DNA of 6,840 bases from Candidatus Melainabacteria bacterium (GCA_028817775.1 JAPPOW010000193.1:1-6840); one strand, 5' to 3'. Shown: positions 1 to 5,779, counted from the stretch's first letter. Made by a program: numbers and translations. Notes: a model not told the origin generated them from the letters alone.

Positions 1-164
1 GATTTACCGCAGCGCCTTTGACCGTTGAGGATTTTGATTAAATCAGAGCCCAAATATCTTTCAATTTCTTCTAAGTAAGACTTGCGCAAGAAACCCGTTT
101 CAATCTTGGCCCCTTCGTGCCAATAATTGTATTTTTTGATTAGTTCTAAGAATTCTTCTTTCAA
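1..164 (-). CDS. AAA-family ATPase (AAA_14/DUF4143-like), N-terminus only, cut by window edge
   Basis: Reading leftwards from a TTG at 164-162 gives 54 uninterrupted codons running off the window. The residues include W15-H-E-G, IETGFLRKSYLEEIERYL (21-38) and then ILNGQRRCGK (45-54), the beginning of a Walker A loop (GxxxxGK). An IETGFLRK-type segment followed by a short helix and a GxRRxGK P-loop is typical of the ATPases annotated AAA_14 with a C-terminal DUF4143 domain, whose cellular role is generally unknown. An in-frame TAA lies four codons upstream, so translation cannot start much earlier; AAAGG lies 6 bases before the TTG. The gene is divergent from obgE. The catalytic remainder is outside the window, so the family call rests on about 54 residues. 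Confidence 0.72.
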   Translation of the reverse strand, partial: MKEEFLELIKKYNYWHEGAKIETGFLRKSYLEEIERYLGSDLIKILNGQRRCGK

Positions 165-177
165 GATTAGCCTTTAC

Positions 178-206
178 ATTATACCCATAATCACCAGAAA
201 TTTAAA
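178..206 (-). promoter_or_regulatory. Probable promoter of the leftward ATPase gene
   Basis: On the minus strand a perfect TATAAT lies at 183-178. TTTAAA (4 of 6 matches to TTGACA) lies at 206-201, with a 17-base spacer. The predicted transcript would start near 171, only about seven bases before the TTG codon, so the AAAGG at 175-171 would be mostly or wholly at the very 5' end of the mRNA. Confidence 0.45.
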
Positions 207-276
207 GTCAATTTTAAACTTTGGCCTTATTAAACTCAAATACAAAGTCAAATTAAACAATTTACCCTCTCTTGCA

Positions 277-285
277 TGCTAGAAT
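277..285 (+). promoter_or_regulatory. Possible extended -10 element for obgE
   Basis: TGCTAGAAT matches an extended -10 (TGn plus TAGAAT, 5 of 6 to TATAAT) and ends 12 bases before the obgE ATG. No convincing -35 hexamer is visible at 17 bases. If used, the leader would be only about 5 bases long, which agrees with the absence of a Shine-Dalgarno sequence before this ATG. Confidence 0.35.
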
Positions 286-297
286 TGGTCTTTACCT

Positions 298-1722
298 ATG
301 TTCATAGACAAGGTTAAGATCAAAATTGCCAGCGGCCGCGGAGGACACGGGGCTTGTAGTTTTAGGCAGGAAAAATTCGTCGCTCATGGCGGCCCTGACG
401 GCGGTGACGGTGGTCGCGGTGGCTCAGTCTGGTTGGAAGCATCAGAAGATCTGAGTACACTGCTAGATTTTAAATACAAATCAGAATATAGAGCTGATAA
501 TGGCTGTCGTGGTTCCAAAAAAAATCAAACCGGTGGCAAGGGTGAAGATCTCATAATCAAAGTTCCTCCTGGTACAGTGGTGCGTGACCCCAATGCTCAA
601 ACTACTATTGGTGATCTAACCCAAGTTGGTCAAAAATTATTAGTCGCTGAAGGCGGGCGTGGAGGTGGTGGTAACACCAGATTCAAATCTAACAAAACCA
701 AAGTACCTAACTTCTCAGAGCCTGGGGATTCAGGAGTCGAGCGTGAACTTGAACTTGAACTAAAGATGATTGCTGATGTCGGCATCATCGGTTTCCCTAA
801 TGCTGGTAAATCAACTTTGATTTCTAAGCTTAGTGCGTCCAAAGCTAAAGTAGCAGATTATGCATTCACTACTATCATTCCTAACCTAGGAGTTGTACGC
901 AGAGAAGATGGGGACAGCTTTGTGATGGCTGATATCCCAGGATTAATTGAGGGTGCAAGTGAAGGTCAGGGACTGGGTCATGAGTTCTTGCGTCATATCG
1001 AACGCACTAGATTACTAGTGCATATGGTAGATGTTTGGGGTTTGATGGCATCCAATATGGATGAGTACCAGCACAAGAATTTTGAGAACCCAATCCATAA
1101 CTTTATTCAAGTTAACTATGAATTATTCAACTACTCACCCAAGCTTGCTAAGCGCAAACAAATAGTAGTGCTAAATAAAGTAGAAGGTTACCCAGATGAT
1201 GAATTGGAAAAATTAGTCGCTGAGTTTAAAGAACATTGTGGTGTCATCCTGAGGAATGGAATGACGTCAGGATCTCATCAAAAGCAAGAAGATCCTGACG
1301 TCGCTAACGCTCCTCAGGATGACAATGTGTTCTTAGGTTTATTTACTGTTTCAGCCTTCACTGGTGACGGCTTGCAAGAACTCAAACGCTATATCGAAAC
1401 TCAACTAGATCAAATCCCACACGAAGAGCAAGAAGTAATAGTTGACGCTGATCCAATTGCAACTGATCACGATGACAGTAATTTCCGAATTGTTAAACAA
1501 GATCAAAGTGATCACAGTATCAAGTGGTTAGTTCACTGCGGTAAGCTAGAGCGTCATATGAAACTAGTTAACCTCAAGGATGCTGATTCGCTTTATCATC
1601 TCTTCCGGGTCACTAAAGGTTTGGGCGTAATTGAAGCTATCAAAGCCAAAGGCGCTCAAGAAGGTGACACCCTTAATATTGATGGGGTTGATTTTGAAAT
1701 CAACGAAGCTGTATTAATTTAA
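298..1722 (+). CDS. obgE: Obg-family GTPase ObgE/CgtA with an in-frame palindromic-repeat insertion
   Basis: Essential GTPase that binds the large ribosomal subunit and acts in 50S assembly and stress control. The Obg fold fills roughly residues 1-158, with the Gly-rich HGGPDGGDGGRGGSV and EGGRGGGGN stretches. The G domain follows: G1 GFPNAGKS (165-172), G2 region YAFTTIIP (188-195), G3 DIPG (212-215), G4 NKVE (293-296) and G5 SAFTGDG (352-358). The C-terminal OCT domain is about residues 397-470 (HCGKLERHMKL, GDTLNIDGVDFEI). Two oddities are visible. G4 has Glu where NKxD is normal. Residues 316-342 are encoded exactly by an 81-bp palindromic element; removing them restores an ordinary Obg G4-G5 spacing. 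At 474 residues it is long for the family (commonly about 330-430). There is no Shine-Dalgarno before the ATG. The 3' end overlaps the convergent gene by four bases. Confidence 0.97.
   Translation: MFIDKVKIKIASGRGGHGACSFRQEKFVAHGGPDGGDGGRGGSVWLEASEDLSTLLDFKYKSEYRADNGCRGSKKNQTGGKGEDLIIKVPPGTVVRDPNAQTTIGDLTQVGQKLLVAEGGRGGGGNTRFKSNKTKVPNFSEPGDSGVERELELELKMIADVGIIGFPNAGKSTLISKLSASKAKVADYAFTTIIPNLGVVRREDGDSFVMADIPGLIEGASEGQGLGHEFLRHIERTRLLVHMVDVWGLMASNMDEYQHKNFENPIHNFIQVNYELFNYSPKLAKRKQIVVLNKVEGYPDDELEKLVAEFKEHCGVILRNGMTSGSHQKQEDPDVANAPQDDNVFLGLFTVSAFTGDGLQELKRYIETQLDQIPHEEQEVIVDADPIATDHDDSNFRIVKQDQSDHSIKWLVHCGKLERHMKLVNLKDADSLYHLFRVTKGLGVIEAIKAKGAQEGDTLNIDGVDFEINEAVLI
1243..1323. repeat. Palindromic element copy 1, inserted in frame in obgE
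   Basis: The outer arms GTCATCCTGAGGA (1243-1255) and TCCTCAGGATGAC (1311-1323) are perfect 13-bp inverted repeats. The inner arms GACGTCAGGATC (1263-1274) and GATCCTGACGTC (1291-1302) are perfect 12-bp inverted repeats around a 16-base loop. Total length is 81 bp, a multiple of three, starting and ending exactly on codon boundaries (Val316 to Asp342). It belongs to the same family as the copies at 5281 and 6702. Confidence 0.93.
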
Positions 1723-2369
1723 ACGCTTAGACCTGCTGACTTTAGTTTTTTGGTAGCAAATTTAGCCAATTTACTGCCACGCGGAACGGTATATGTTTGA
1801 GTCATCTCTTGAAAGCGAGGACCTTGAAGCCTAATTTCTAAATCTCGTCCTTTAGCAGTAGGGGTAACTGCTAGCCACTGTCCATTACGATCTGGTCTAT
1901 CACAAAGACGCACAGACCTAGTTTCTGATCGTATATTACTATCCTGAACCGGATGATCCTCTAAAATCACATTAGCAAAATTATTCATTTCTTCAAGTAA
2001 ACGTCCATCTAGCCGTCTATAAGATTCAATATCACAATGTTCTTGAGGGAAAACCTCTCCAGCTAATTCAAGAGCTAATTTGTCTTGATCTGCCCCATAG
2101 TATCTAGAGGATCTGGCGGCTTTTTCATTTCTCTGCTCTTGTCGAAACAAACTTATCGCTCGCTCCAACATATCCAACAAACTTGGACTAAGGGGTGCTG
2201 TTACAGCCCTCTCTCTATTTGGACCACTAAGTTTTTTGAGAGCATCACGTAAACCATCCACTTGATCTAAACTCTTCAAACGCTTACGAGGCACTTTTTT
2301 CAAAGCTGCATTGAGCGTTTCAAAGGCATTTCCTAAGGCTGTTGCTTGCACTGAAGTCATGGCTAGCAT
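1719..2369 (-). CDS. Hypothetical protein, no recognised family
   Basis: A 216-residue protein that I do not recognise. The N-terminal half is predicted to be helical and charged (basic patch PRKRLK near residues 27-32; ERAISLFRQEQRNEKAARSSR in the middle). The C-terminal third looks more strand-rich (NGQWLAVTPTAKGRDLEIRLQGPRF), ending in a basic tail (RGSKLAKFATKKLKSAG). There is no signal peptide, membrane segment or obvious metal or nucleotide motif, so it is probably cytoplasmic. It starts 48 bases after the trpS stop on the same strand with no terminator between, so it is likely co-transcribed with trpS. A second Met lies three codons in (2360), and neither ATG has a Shine-Dalgarno. Its TAA overlaps the obgE TAA. 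Length, operon position and codon use like its neighbours support a real gene; its function is unknown. Confidence 0.75.
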   Translation of the reverse strand: MLAMTSVQATALGNAFETLNAALKKVPRKRLKSLDQVDGLRDALKKLSGPNRERAVTAPLSPSLLDMLERAISLFRQEQRNEKAARSSRYYGADQDKLALELAGEVFPQEHCDIESYRRLDGRLLEEMNNFANVILEDHPVQDSNIRSETRSVRLCDRPDRNGQWLAVTPTAKGRDLEIRLQGPRFQEMTQTYTVPRGSKLAKFATKKLKSAGLSV

Positions 2370-2375
2370 GCTAGC
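2362..2375. repeat. Perfect 14-bp palindrome over the start codon of the hypothetical gene
   Basis: GCTAGCATGCTAGC reads identically on both strands and contains the ATG at 2369-2367. The 9-mer GCATGCTAG inside it also occurs at 274-282 in the obgE promoter region, followed in both places shortly by GAAT. It could be an operator, or it could be chance. Confidence 0.4.
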
Positions 2376-2417
2376 AGAATAAACTAGCTTGATTCAATAG
2401 CTGAAAAACCTGTATTG

Positions 2418-3443
2418 TTAAGCTACTGCAGCTCCAAGCTCATAACTAATACCCATAGCTTGCTTCACCGCCTTCATAGTCTCATGAACTTTAGCCCGAG
2501 CTTCTTCAGTACCCTTGGCTAGCATTGCCATTACTTGAGCTGGATCCTTAGCAAACTCTTCTCTACGCTGACGAATTGGAGTGAGCTTGGCATCAAGCAC
2601 TTCCATCACATATTTCTTGACCTTCATATCGCCAAGCCCGCCCTTAGAGTAGTGATCTTTAAGCTCTTGTACTTTAGCTTTGTCATCGTCAAAAGCATCC
2701 AAGTAAGTGAAGCAAACATTGCCCTCAACCTGTCCGGGATCTTCTACCTTAAGATGATTAGGATCAGTATACATTTGACGCACCTTGCCCCAAAGCTCGT
2801 CACTGGTATCTTTAAGATAGATAGCGTTGCCTAATGACTTAGACATCTTAGCCTTACCATCGACTCCAACCAAACGTCCATGAGACTCTGGCAATAGTGC
2901 CTTGCATTCTTTAAACAGCTCTTGCTTGTAAGTTTGATTAAACTTACGAGCAATCATATTAGTATCCTCAATCATTGGGACCTGGTCAGCACCTACTGGC
3001 ACCACATCAGCATTGAATGCCAAGATGTCAGCTGCTTGCGAGACTGGATAAATTAAAAATCCCAGCGGAATTTTATTCTCAAAATTTTTCTGGCGAATTT
3101 CTTCCTTCACTGTAGGGTTACGCTCGACTTGATTTAAAGTAAGCAAATTCAAGAAGTACATAGTTAGTTCAGAGAATTCTGGAATTTGCGATTGAATATA
3201 GACGCTGGAGATTTCTGGATTGATGCCAATAGCAAGATAGTCAAGTGCAACGTTGAGGATATTTTCACTTACCACTTCTGGGGTCTCAAAATTATCGGTA
3301 AGCGCCTGCATGTCTGCAATCAAAATATAGGGTTTGTATTCACCACTATTTTGTAATTTGACCCGATTTTGCAATGAACCGATATAGTGCCCCAAATGTA
3401 GCGGCCCTGTCGGGCGATCTCCGGTTAATAAGATTTTGCTCAC
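2418..3443 (-). CDS. trpS: Tryptophanyl-tRNA synthetase
   Basis: Class I aminoacyl-tRNA synthetase that charges tRNA-Trp with tryptophan using ATP; acts as a cytoplasmic homodimer. The N-terminal Rossmann fold carries the HIGH-type signature HLGH (16-19) within GDRPTGPLHLGHYIGS. The GADQ motif is at 151-154 and the KMSKS loop at 199-203, followed by the C-terminal helical domain. At 341 residues it is full length. The GDRPTG..HLGHY..SLxNRV form of the N-terminus resembles the TrpRS variety of lactobacilli and streptococci rather than the GIQPTG..HLGNY form; this type is scattered across phyla. The start is GTG at 3443. An in-frame TGA nine codons upstream limits any extension, and no Shine-Dalgarno is present. 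A possible extended -10 (TGATACCAT, 3459-3451 on the minus strand) would put the transcription start almost at the GTG. The gene diverges from the lipoprotein operon. Confidence 0.97.
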   Translation of the reverse strand: MSKILLTGDRPTGPLHLGHYIGSLQNRVKLQNSGEYKPYILIADMQALTDNFETPEVVSENILNVALDYLAIGINPEISSVYIQSQIPEFSELTMYFLNLLTLNQVERNPTVKEEIRQKNFENKIPLGFLIYPVSQAADILAFNADVVPVGADQVPMIEDTNMIARKFNQTYKQELFKECKALLPESHGRLVGVDGKAKMSKSLGNAIYLKDTSDELWGKVRQMYTDPNHLKVEDPGQVEGNVCFTYLDAFDDDKAKVQELKDHYSKGGLGDMKVKKYVMEVLDAKLTPIRQRREEFAKDPAQVMAMLAKGTEEARAKVHETMKAVKQAMGISYELGAAVA

Positions 3444-3482
3444 AGCATATATGGTATCACTCTGTCACCTTAGAGGAAGCCT

Positions 3483-3511
3483 GTCCTGAGCGAATGCGTC
3501 AGGATCAGGAC
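3483..3511. repeat. Decayed remnant of the palindromic element
   Basis: GTCCTGA (3483-3489) and TCAGGAC (3505-3511) are a perfect 7-bp inverted repeat. The segment between (GCGAATGCGTCAGGA) follows the order of the full elements (CCTGAGCGAAG... then gCGTCAGGATC). It is shorter than the other copies and lacks the AT of GTCATCC. It lies between trpS and the lipoprotein gene, directly upstream of the lipoprotein promoter. Confidence 0.6.
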
Positions 3512-3528
3512 CTCCCCCAAAGACAACT

Positions 3529-3537
3529 TGTTATAAT
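3529..3537 (+). promoter_or_regulatory. Extended -10 promoter of the lipoprotein-lpxA-def operon
   Basis: TGTTATAAT is a perfect extended -10 (TGn plus TATAAT). It ends seven bases before the ATG at 3545, so the predicted transcription start falls at or next to the start codon. No good -35 hexamer is present; the -35 position falls in the remnant repeat. Extended -10 promoters often do without a -35. Confidence 0.65.
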
Positions 3538-3544
3538 ATTTCTC

Positions 3545-3940
3545 ATGTCTAAGCCATTAATCTTATTAGTATGCTTTTTTGCCCTGCTAGGCTGCAATGG
3601 TAGCCAAGCGCCTAGTGCTGGTGGCTCCTCTGCTGTCAATGATTTTCTTAGTGAATCAAATAAGCCAGCAGTACTCAAATTTTATGCAGAATGGTGCTCT
3701 AGCTGCAAGCAATACGCGCCGGCTTTTGAGCAAGTTAAGACCACCCTCTCGGATAAAGCTGATTTCTATGAAATCGACGTTGACGAGTCTCAATACAGAG
3801 CTCTAGTCAAGGAACTCAAGATTTCAAGAATTCCAGAAACTGTTTTCGTTAGTAAAGATCGCACAAACCTAAGCAAAAGACTTGGTCCAATGAGCGTAAG
3901 CACTCTCAGTAAATTAGTAAACTCAACCCTCACTCAATGA
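3545..3940 (+). CDS. Thioredoxin-fold lipoprotein
   Basis: A 131-residue predicted envelope lipoprotein. Residues 1-17 form a short lipoprotein signal (Lys3, a hydrophobic core, lipobox LLGC with Cys17 as the lipidation site), followed by a Gly/Ser/Ala-rich tether to about residue 30. The thioredoxin domain then runs to the end. Its active site is W50-C51-S52-S53-C54 in FYAEWCSSCKQ, and the cis-Pro loop is RIPET (Pro97). It probably carries out thiol-disulfide exchange in the periplasm; direction and partner cannot be told from sequence, although membrane-tethered thioredoxins of this kind include reductants of envelope proteins. The open frame continues upstream into the opposite strand of trpS, but only the ATG at 3545 gives a signal peptide and sits correctly behind the extended -10. 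It lacks a Shine-Dalgarno and may be leaderless. Its stop overlaps the lpxA start (ATGA), suggesting translational coupling. Confidence 0.88.
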   Translation: MSKPLILLVCFFALLGCNGSQAPSAGGSSAVNDFLSESNKPAVLKFYAEWCSSCKQYAPAFEQVKTTLSDKADFYEIDVDESQYRALVKELKISRIPETVFVSKDRTNLSKRLGPMSVSTLSKLVNSTLTQ

Positions 3941-4707
3941 CATTGGTAGATTCACAGCCTAACTCTCAAGAAATCAAGATTGCAGCCACTGCAATCATTG
4001 AGGATGGGGTTGAAATTGGTCCAGGCACTAGTATTGGTGAATATTCAATTATTCGCTCTGGCACTAGAATTGGAGCTGGCAATATAATTGGACCTCATGT
4101 AATCATTGGTGAAGCACCACAGGACACTAGTTACCGAAGTGAAACTAGCTATGTAGAAATTGGTGACTACAACATTATCCGTGAGTTCTCTAGTATCCAC
4201 AAAGCCACTGGTGAAGGAGAAGTGACTAAGCTAGGCAATAATAATTTCCTAATGGTCAACTCTCACCTTGGTCACAATTCAGTGGTAGGCAACAATACCA
4301 CTATGGCAAACAATGCCTGCCTCGGTGGTCATGTCAGCGTTGAAGATCAAGTCACCATTGGTGGTAGCTCAGTGGTGCACCAACATTGCCGCCTTGGCAA
4401 ACATATGATGCTTGCAGGGCAGTCAGCAAGCAACCATGATTTATTACCATTCATGGTTTATGTCGGCACCCCAGCCTGCTCAGTCTCAACCAATCGAGTT
4501 GGTCTGAAACGCAATGGCATTAGCCAAAAAGCTCTAAGTGAATTGATGCGCGCCTACAAGATTATTTATGGTGCTGAGCGCTTAAGCCACGACAATATGA
4601 TGAGCAAACTCGAAAACGAACTTGAACAACTAGATGAGGTGAAATATCTGATCAATTTTATTAAGGAAAGCAAACGTGGCATCGCCAGAGGGGTTTATAG
4701 AAAATGA
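3937..4707 (+). CDS. lpxA: UDP-N-acetylglucosamine acyltransferase LpxA
   Basis: Cytoplasmic trimeric enzyme that transfers a 3-hydroxyacyl chain from acyl-ACP to UDP-GlcNAc, the first step of lipid A synthesis. Residues about 13-180 are left-handed beta-helix hexapeptide repeats, and the C-terminal part is the helical domain (VGLKRNGISQKALSELMRAYKIIY). By alignment from memory with E. coli LpxA, the catalytic His125 is His113 here (SHLGH). His122, His144 and His160 correspond to His110, His132 and His148, and the Gly173 'hydrocarbon ruler' to Gly161, which would favour a long (about C14) chain. The PQDLK segment reads PQDTS, so the usual Lys76 position appears to be Ser65. At 256 residues it is normal length. 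It stands alone, without lpxD, fabZ or lpxB, between a thioredoxin lipoprotein and def, overlapping both by ATGA. Confidence 0.95.
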   Translation: MTLVDSQPNSQEIKIAATAIIEDGVEIGPGTSIGEYSIIRSGTRIGAGNIIGPHVIIGEAPQDTSYRSETSYVEIGDYNIIREFSSIHKATGEGEVTKLGNNNFLMVNSHLGHNSVVGNNTTMANNACLGGHVSVEDQVTIGGSSVVHQHCRLGKHMMLAGQSASNHDLLPFMVYVGTPACSVSTNRVGLKRNGISQKALSELMRAYKIIYGAERLSHDNMMSKLENELEQLDEVKYLINFIKESKRGIARGVYRK

Positions 4708-5276
4708 GTGAGAGCAAATACTATGATATAGAACTTTACGGCTCTGAAACACTACGCAAGCCTTGTGCTGCAGTAAGTAAGATTGACCGTAAGACTGAGA
4801 AGATAGTTGATAAAATGCTCAAGACTATGTATCACTCCAATGGTGTCGGACTGGCTGCGCCACAGGTCGGGATCAACAAACGTATCCTTGTAATAGATAC
4901 AGAGTGGGCTTCAGAGCGCTATGAAGATGAGCGTGAGGCTGAGCCTAACTACAACCCAATTGTAATGATCAATCCGGTGATTGTTTACAAAGAAGGTGAA
5001 ATGGCAAGCTTTGAAGGTTGCTTAAGTTTCCCTGATGTATTTTTTAATGTTACTCGCGCTAGCAAGATTGTGTTTAAGTTTCAAGATCTTAAGGGTAAGG
5101 AGCAACGCATGGAAGCAGAAGGAGATTTATTCTGCCGTTGCGTGCAACATGAAATCGATCACCTCGATGGTAAGTTGTTTGTAGATATTGCTCGTGATGA
5201 AGCAATCGCCAAAGAAGAATTAGCAAATCATGGTTTAGGTGATGTCAATTCACCACCGCCAATCATACTTGGTTAA
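4704..5276 (+). CDS. def: Peptide deformylase
   Basis: Metalloenzyme that removes the formyl group from the N-terminal Met of new proteins. All three family motifs are intact: GVGLAAPQVG (47-56), EGCLSFP (104-110) and QHEIDH (148-153). These give the metal ligands Cys106, His149 and His153, catalytic Glu150, and Gln54. At 190 residues it is a usual bacterial size. The stretch ASERYEDEREAEPNYNP (69-85) between strands is a moderately long loop seen in several type I enzymes. The C-terminal tail (about 165-190) is Pro- and Gly-rich at the end. The start overlaps the lpxA stop (ATGA). It is the last gene of the operon; no classical terminator follows, but palindromic element copy 2 begins four bases after its stop. 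Def is usually beside fmt, which is not seen here. Confidence 0.97.
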   Translation: MSESKYYDIELYGSETLRKPCAAVSKIDRKTEKIVDKMLKTMYHSNGVGLAAPQVGINKRILVIDTEWASERYEDEREAEPNYNPIVMINPVIVYKEGEMASFEGCLSFPDVFFNVTRASKIVFKFQDLKGKEQRMEAEGDLFCRCVQHEIDHLDGKLFVDIARDEAIAKEELANHGLGDVNSPPPIILG

Positions 5277-5280
5277 AATT

Positions 5281-5372
5281 GTCATCCTGAGGACCCTGAG
5301 CGAAGAGAAGGGGACGTCAGGATCCCAACATTACCAAAACCAATGAGATCCTTACGCTTCGCTCAGGATGAC
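5281..5372. repeat. Palindromic element copy 2 between def and the DUF309-like gene
   Basis: The outer arms are GTCATCCTGAG (5281-5291) and CTCAGGATGAC (5362-5372). A second possible pairing is CTGAGCGAAG (5296-5305) with CTTCGCTCAG (5357-5366), which looks like a duplication of part of the left arm. Internal GACGTCAGGATCCC (5313-5326) and GAGATCCTTACG match the inner arms of the other copies. It overlaps the last 21 bases of the DUF309-like gene. It may also act as a hairpin between the convergent genes, but it lacks a T tract on either side. Confidence 0.88.
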
Positions 5373-5762
5373 ATAGCTGAGTTTAGGTCTTGGCATTGGC
5401 TTAATATCCAAATTCTCAACCCCAAACTCAAAATCATAATTCTCAAAATAGTTAATCATCTGGTGTACAAATTCTTTGACATTAAATGGTTTAGTCAAAG
5501 AAGCATAAGGCAATAATTTACGAATAGCACAGGAGTAGACCTTACGAGCACCGCAGTATTTTTGTTTCTGTAATAGTTGCAACGCAGCACTTGCTTGCAG
5601 CAAGCCCTGATAAAAAACTTTGCGGTTTGGACTCTGACTATCGTGCCAAAGGTTAAAGAGTAAGTTATAAGATTGCTCCTGTTCATTAGAGTTGAATAAA
5701 TCTATGGCCCGCATAAACTCATCCTCTAGTAATTCACTGCGAAATAAATTTTTAATTAGCAA
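5352..5762 (-). CDS. DUF309-like protein with degenerate signature and repeat-derived C-terminus
   Basis: Probable DUF309-family protein of unknown function. The body (LFNSNEQ...LWHDSQSP.RKVFYQGLLQASAALQLLQ, then GARKVYSCAIRKLLPY) follows the family's helical pattern LFN-LW-FLQGLIQLAAAL-GA-LL. The usual EAHExxExxW motif reads QSYNLLFNLW, so its conserved His and Glu residues are missing. I place the start at TTG 5762, five bases after a strong AGGAGG. The upstream ATG at 5795 would add 11 residues (MRIILNRQEAE), but it overlaps the -10 hexamer and lies ahead of the predicted transcription start, and those codons are accounted for by operator plus ribosome site. This gives 136 residues. The last residues VILSEA and the stop are written by palindromic element copy 2. 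Two Fur-type palindromes at the promoter suggest metal- or stress-responsive control. Confidence 0.75.
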   Translation of the reverse strand: MLIKNLFRSELLEDEFMRAIDLFNSNEQEQSYNLLFNLWHDSQSPNRKVFYQGLLQASAALQLLQKQKYCGARKVYSCAIRKLLPYASLTKPFNVKEFVHQMINYFENYDFEFGVENLDIKPMPRPKLSYVILSEA

Positions 5763-5767
5763 CTCTG

Positions 5768-5773
5768 CCTCCT
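5768..5773 (-). promoter_or_regulatory. Strong ribosome binding site deciding the TTG start
   Basis: AGGAGG on the minus strand, followed by CAGAG and then TTG at 5762-5760. The strength and 5-base spacing favour this TTG over the upstream ATG at 5795, which has no Shine-Dalgarno. Confidence 0.7.
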
Positions 5774-5779
5774 GTCTAT

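Noticed and set aside
1243..1323. CRISPR array or intrinsic terminator interpretation of the palindromic elements
   Set aside because: The copies are dispersed, not spaced regularly with unique spacers, and have no T tract; the obgE copy lies inside a coding frame that continues past it.
2535..2834. Plus-strand frame of about 99 codons opposite trpS
   Set aside because: A shadow of the well-supported trpS coding strand, with no start signal.
3374..3544. N-terminal extension of the lipoprotein frame back into trpS
   Set aside because: It is antisense to trpS, has no start signal, and would bury the lipoprotein signal sequence inside the protein.
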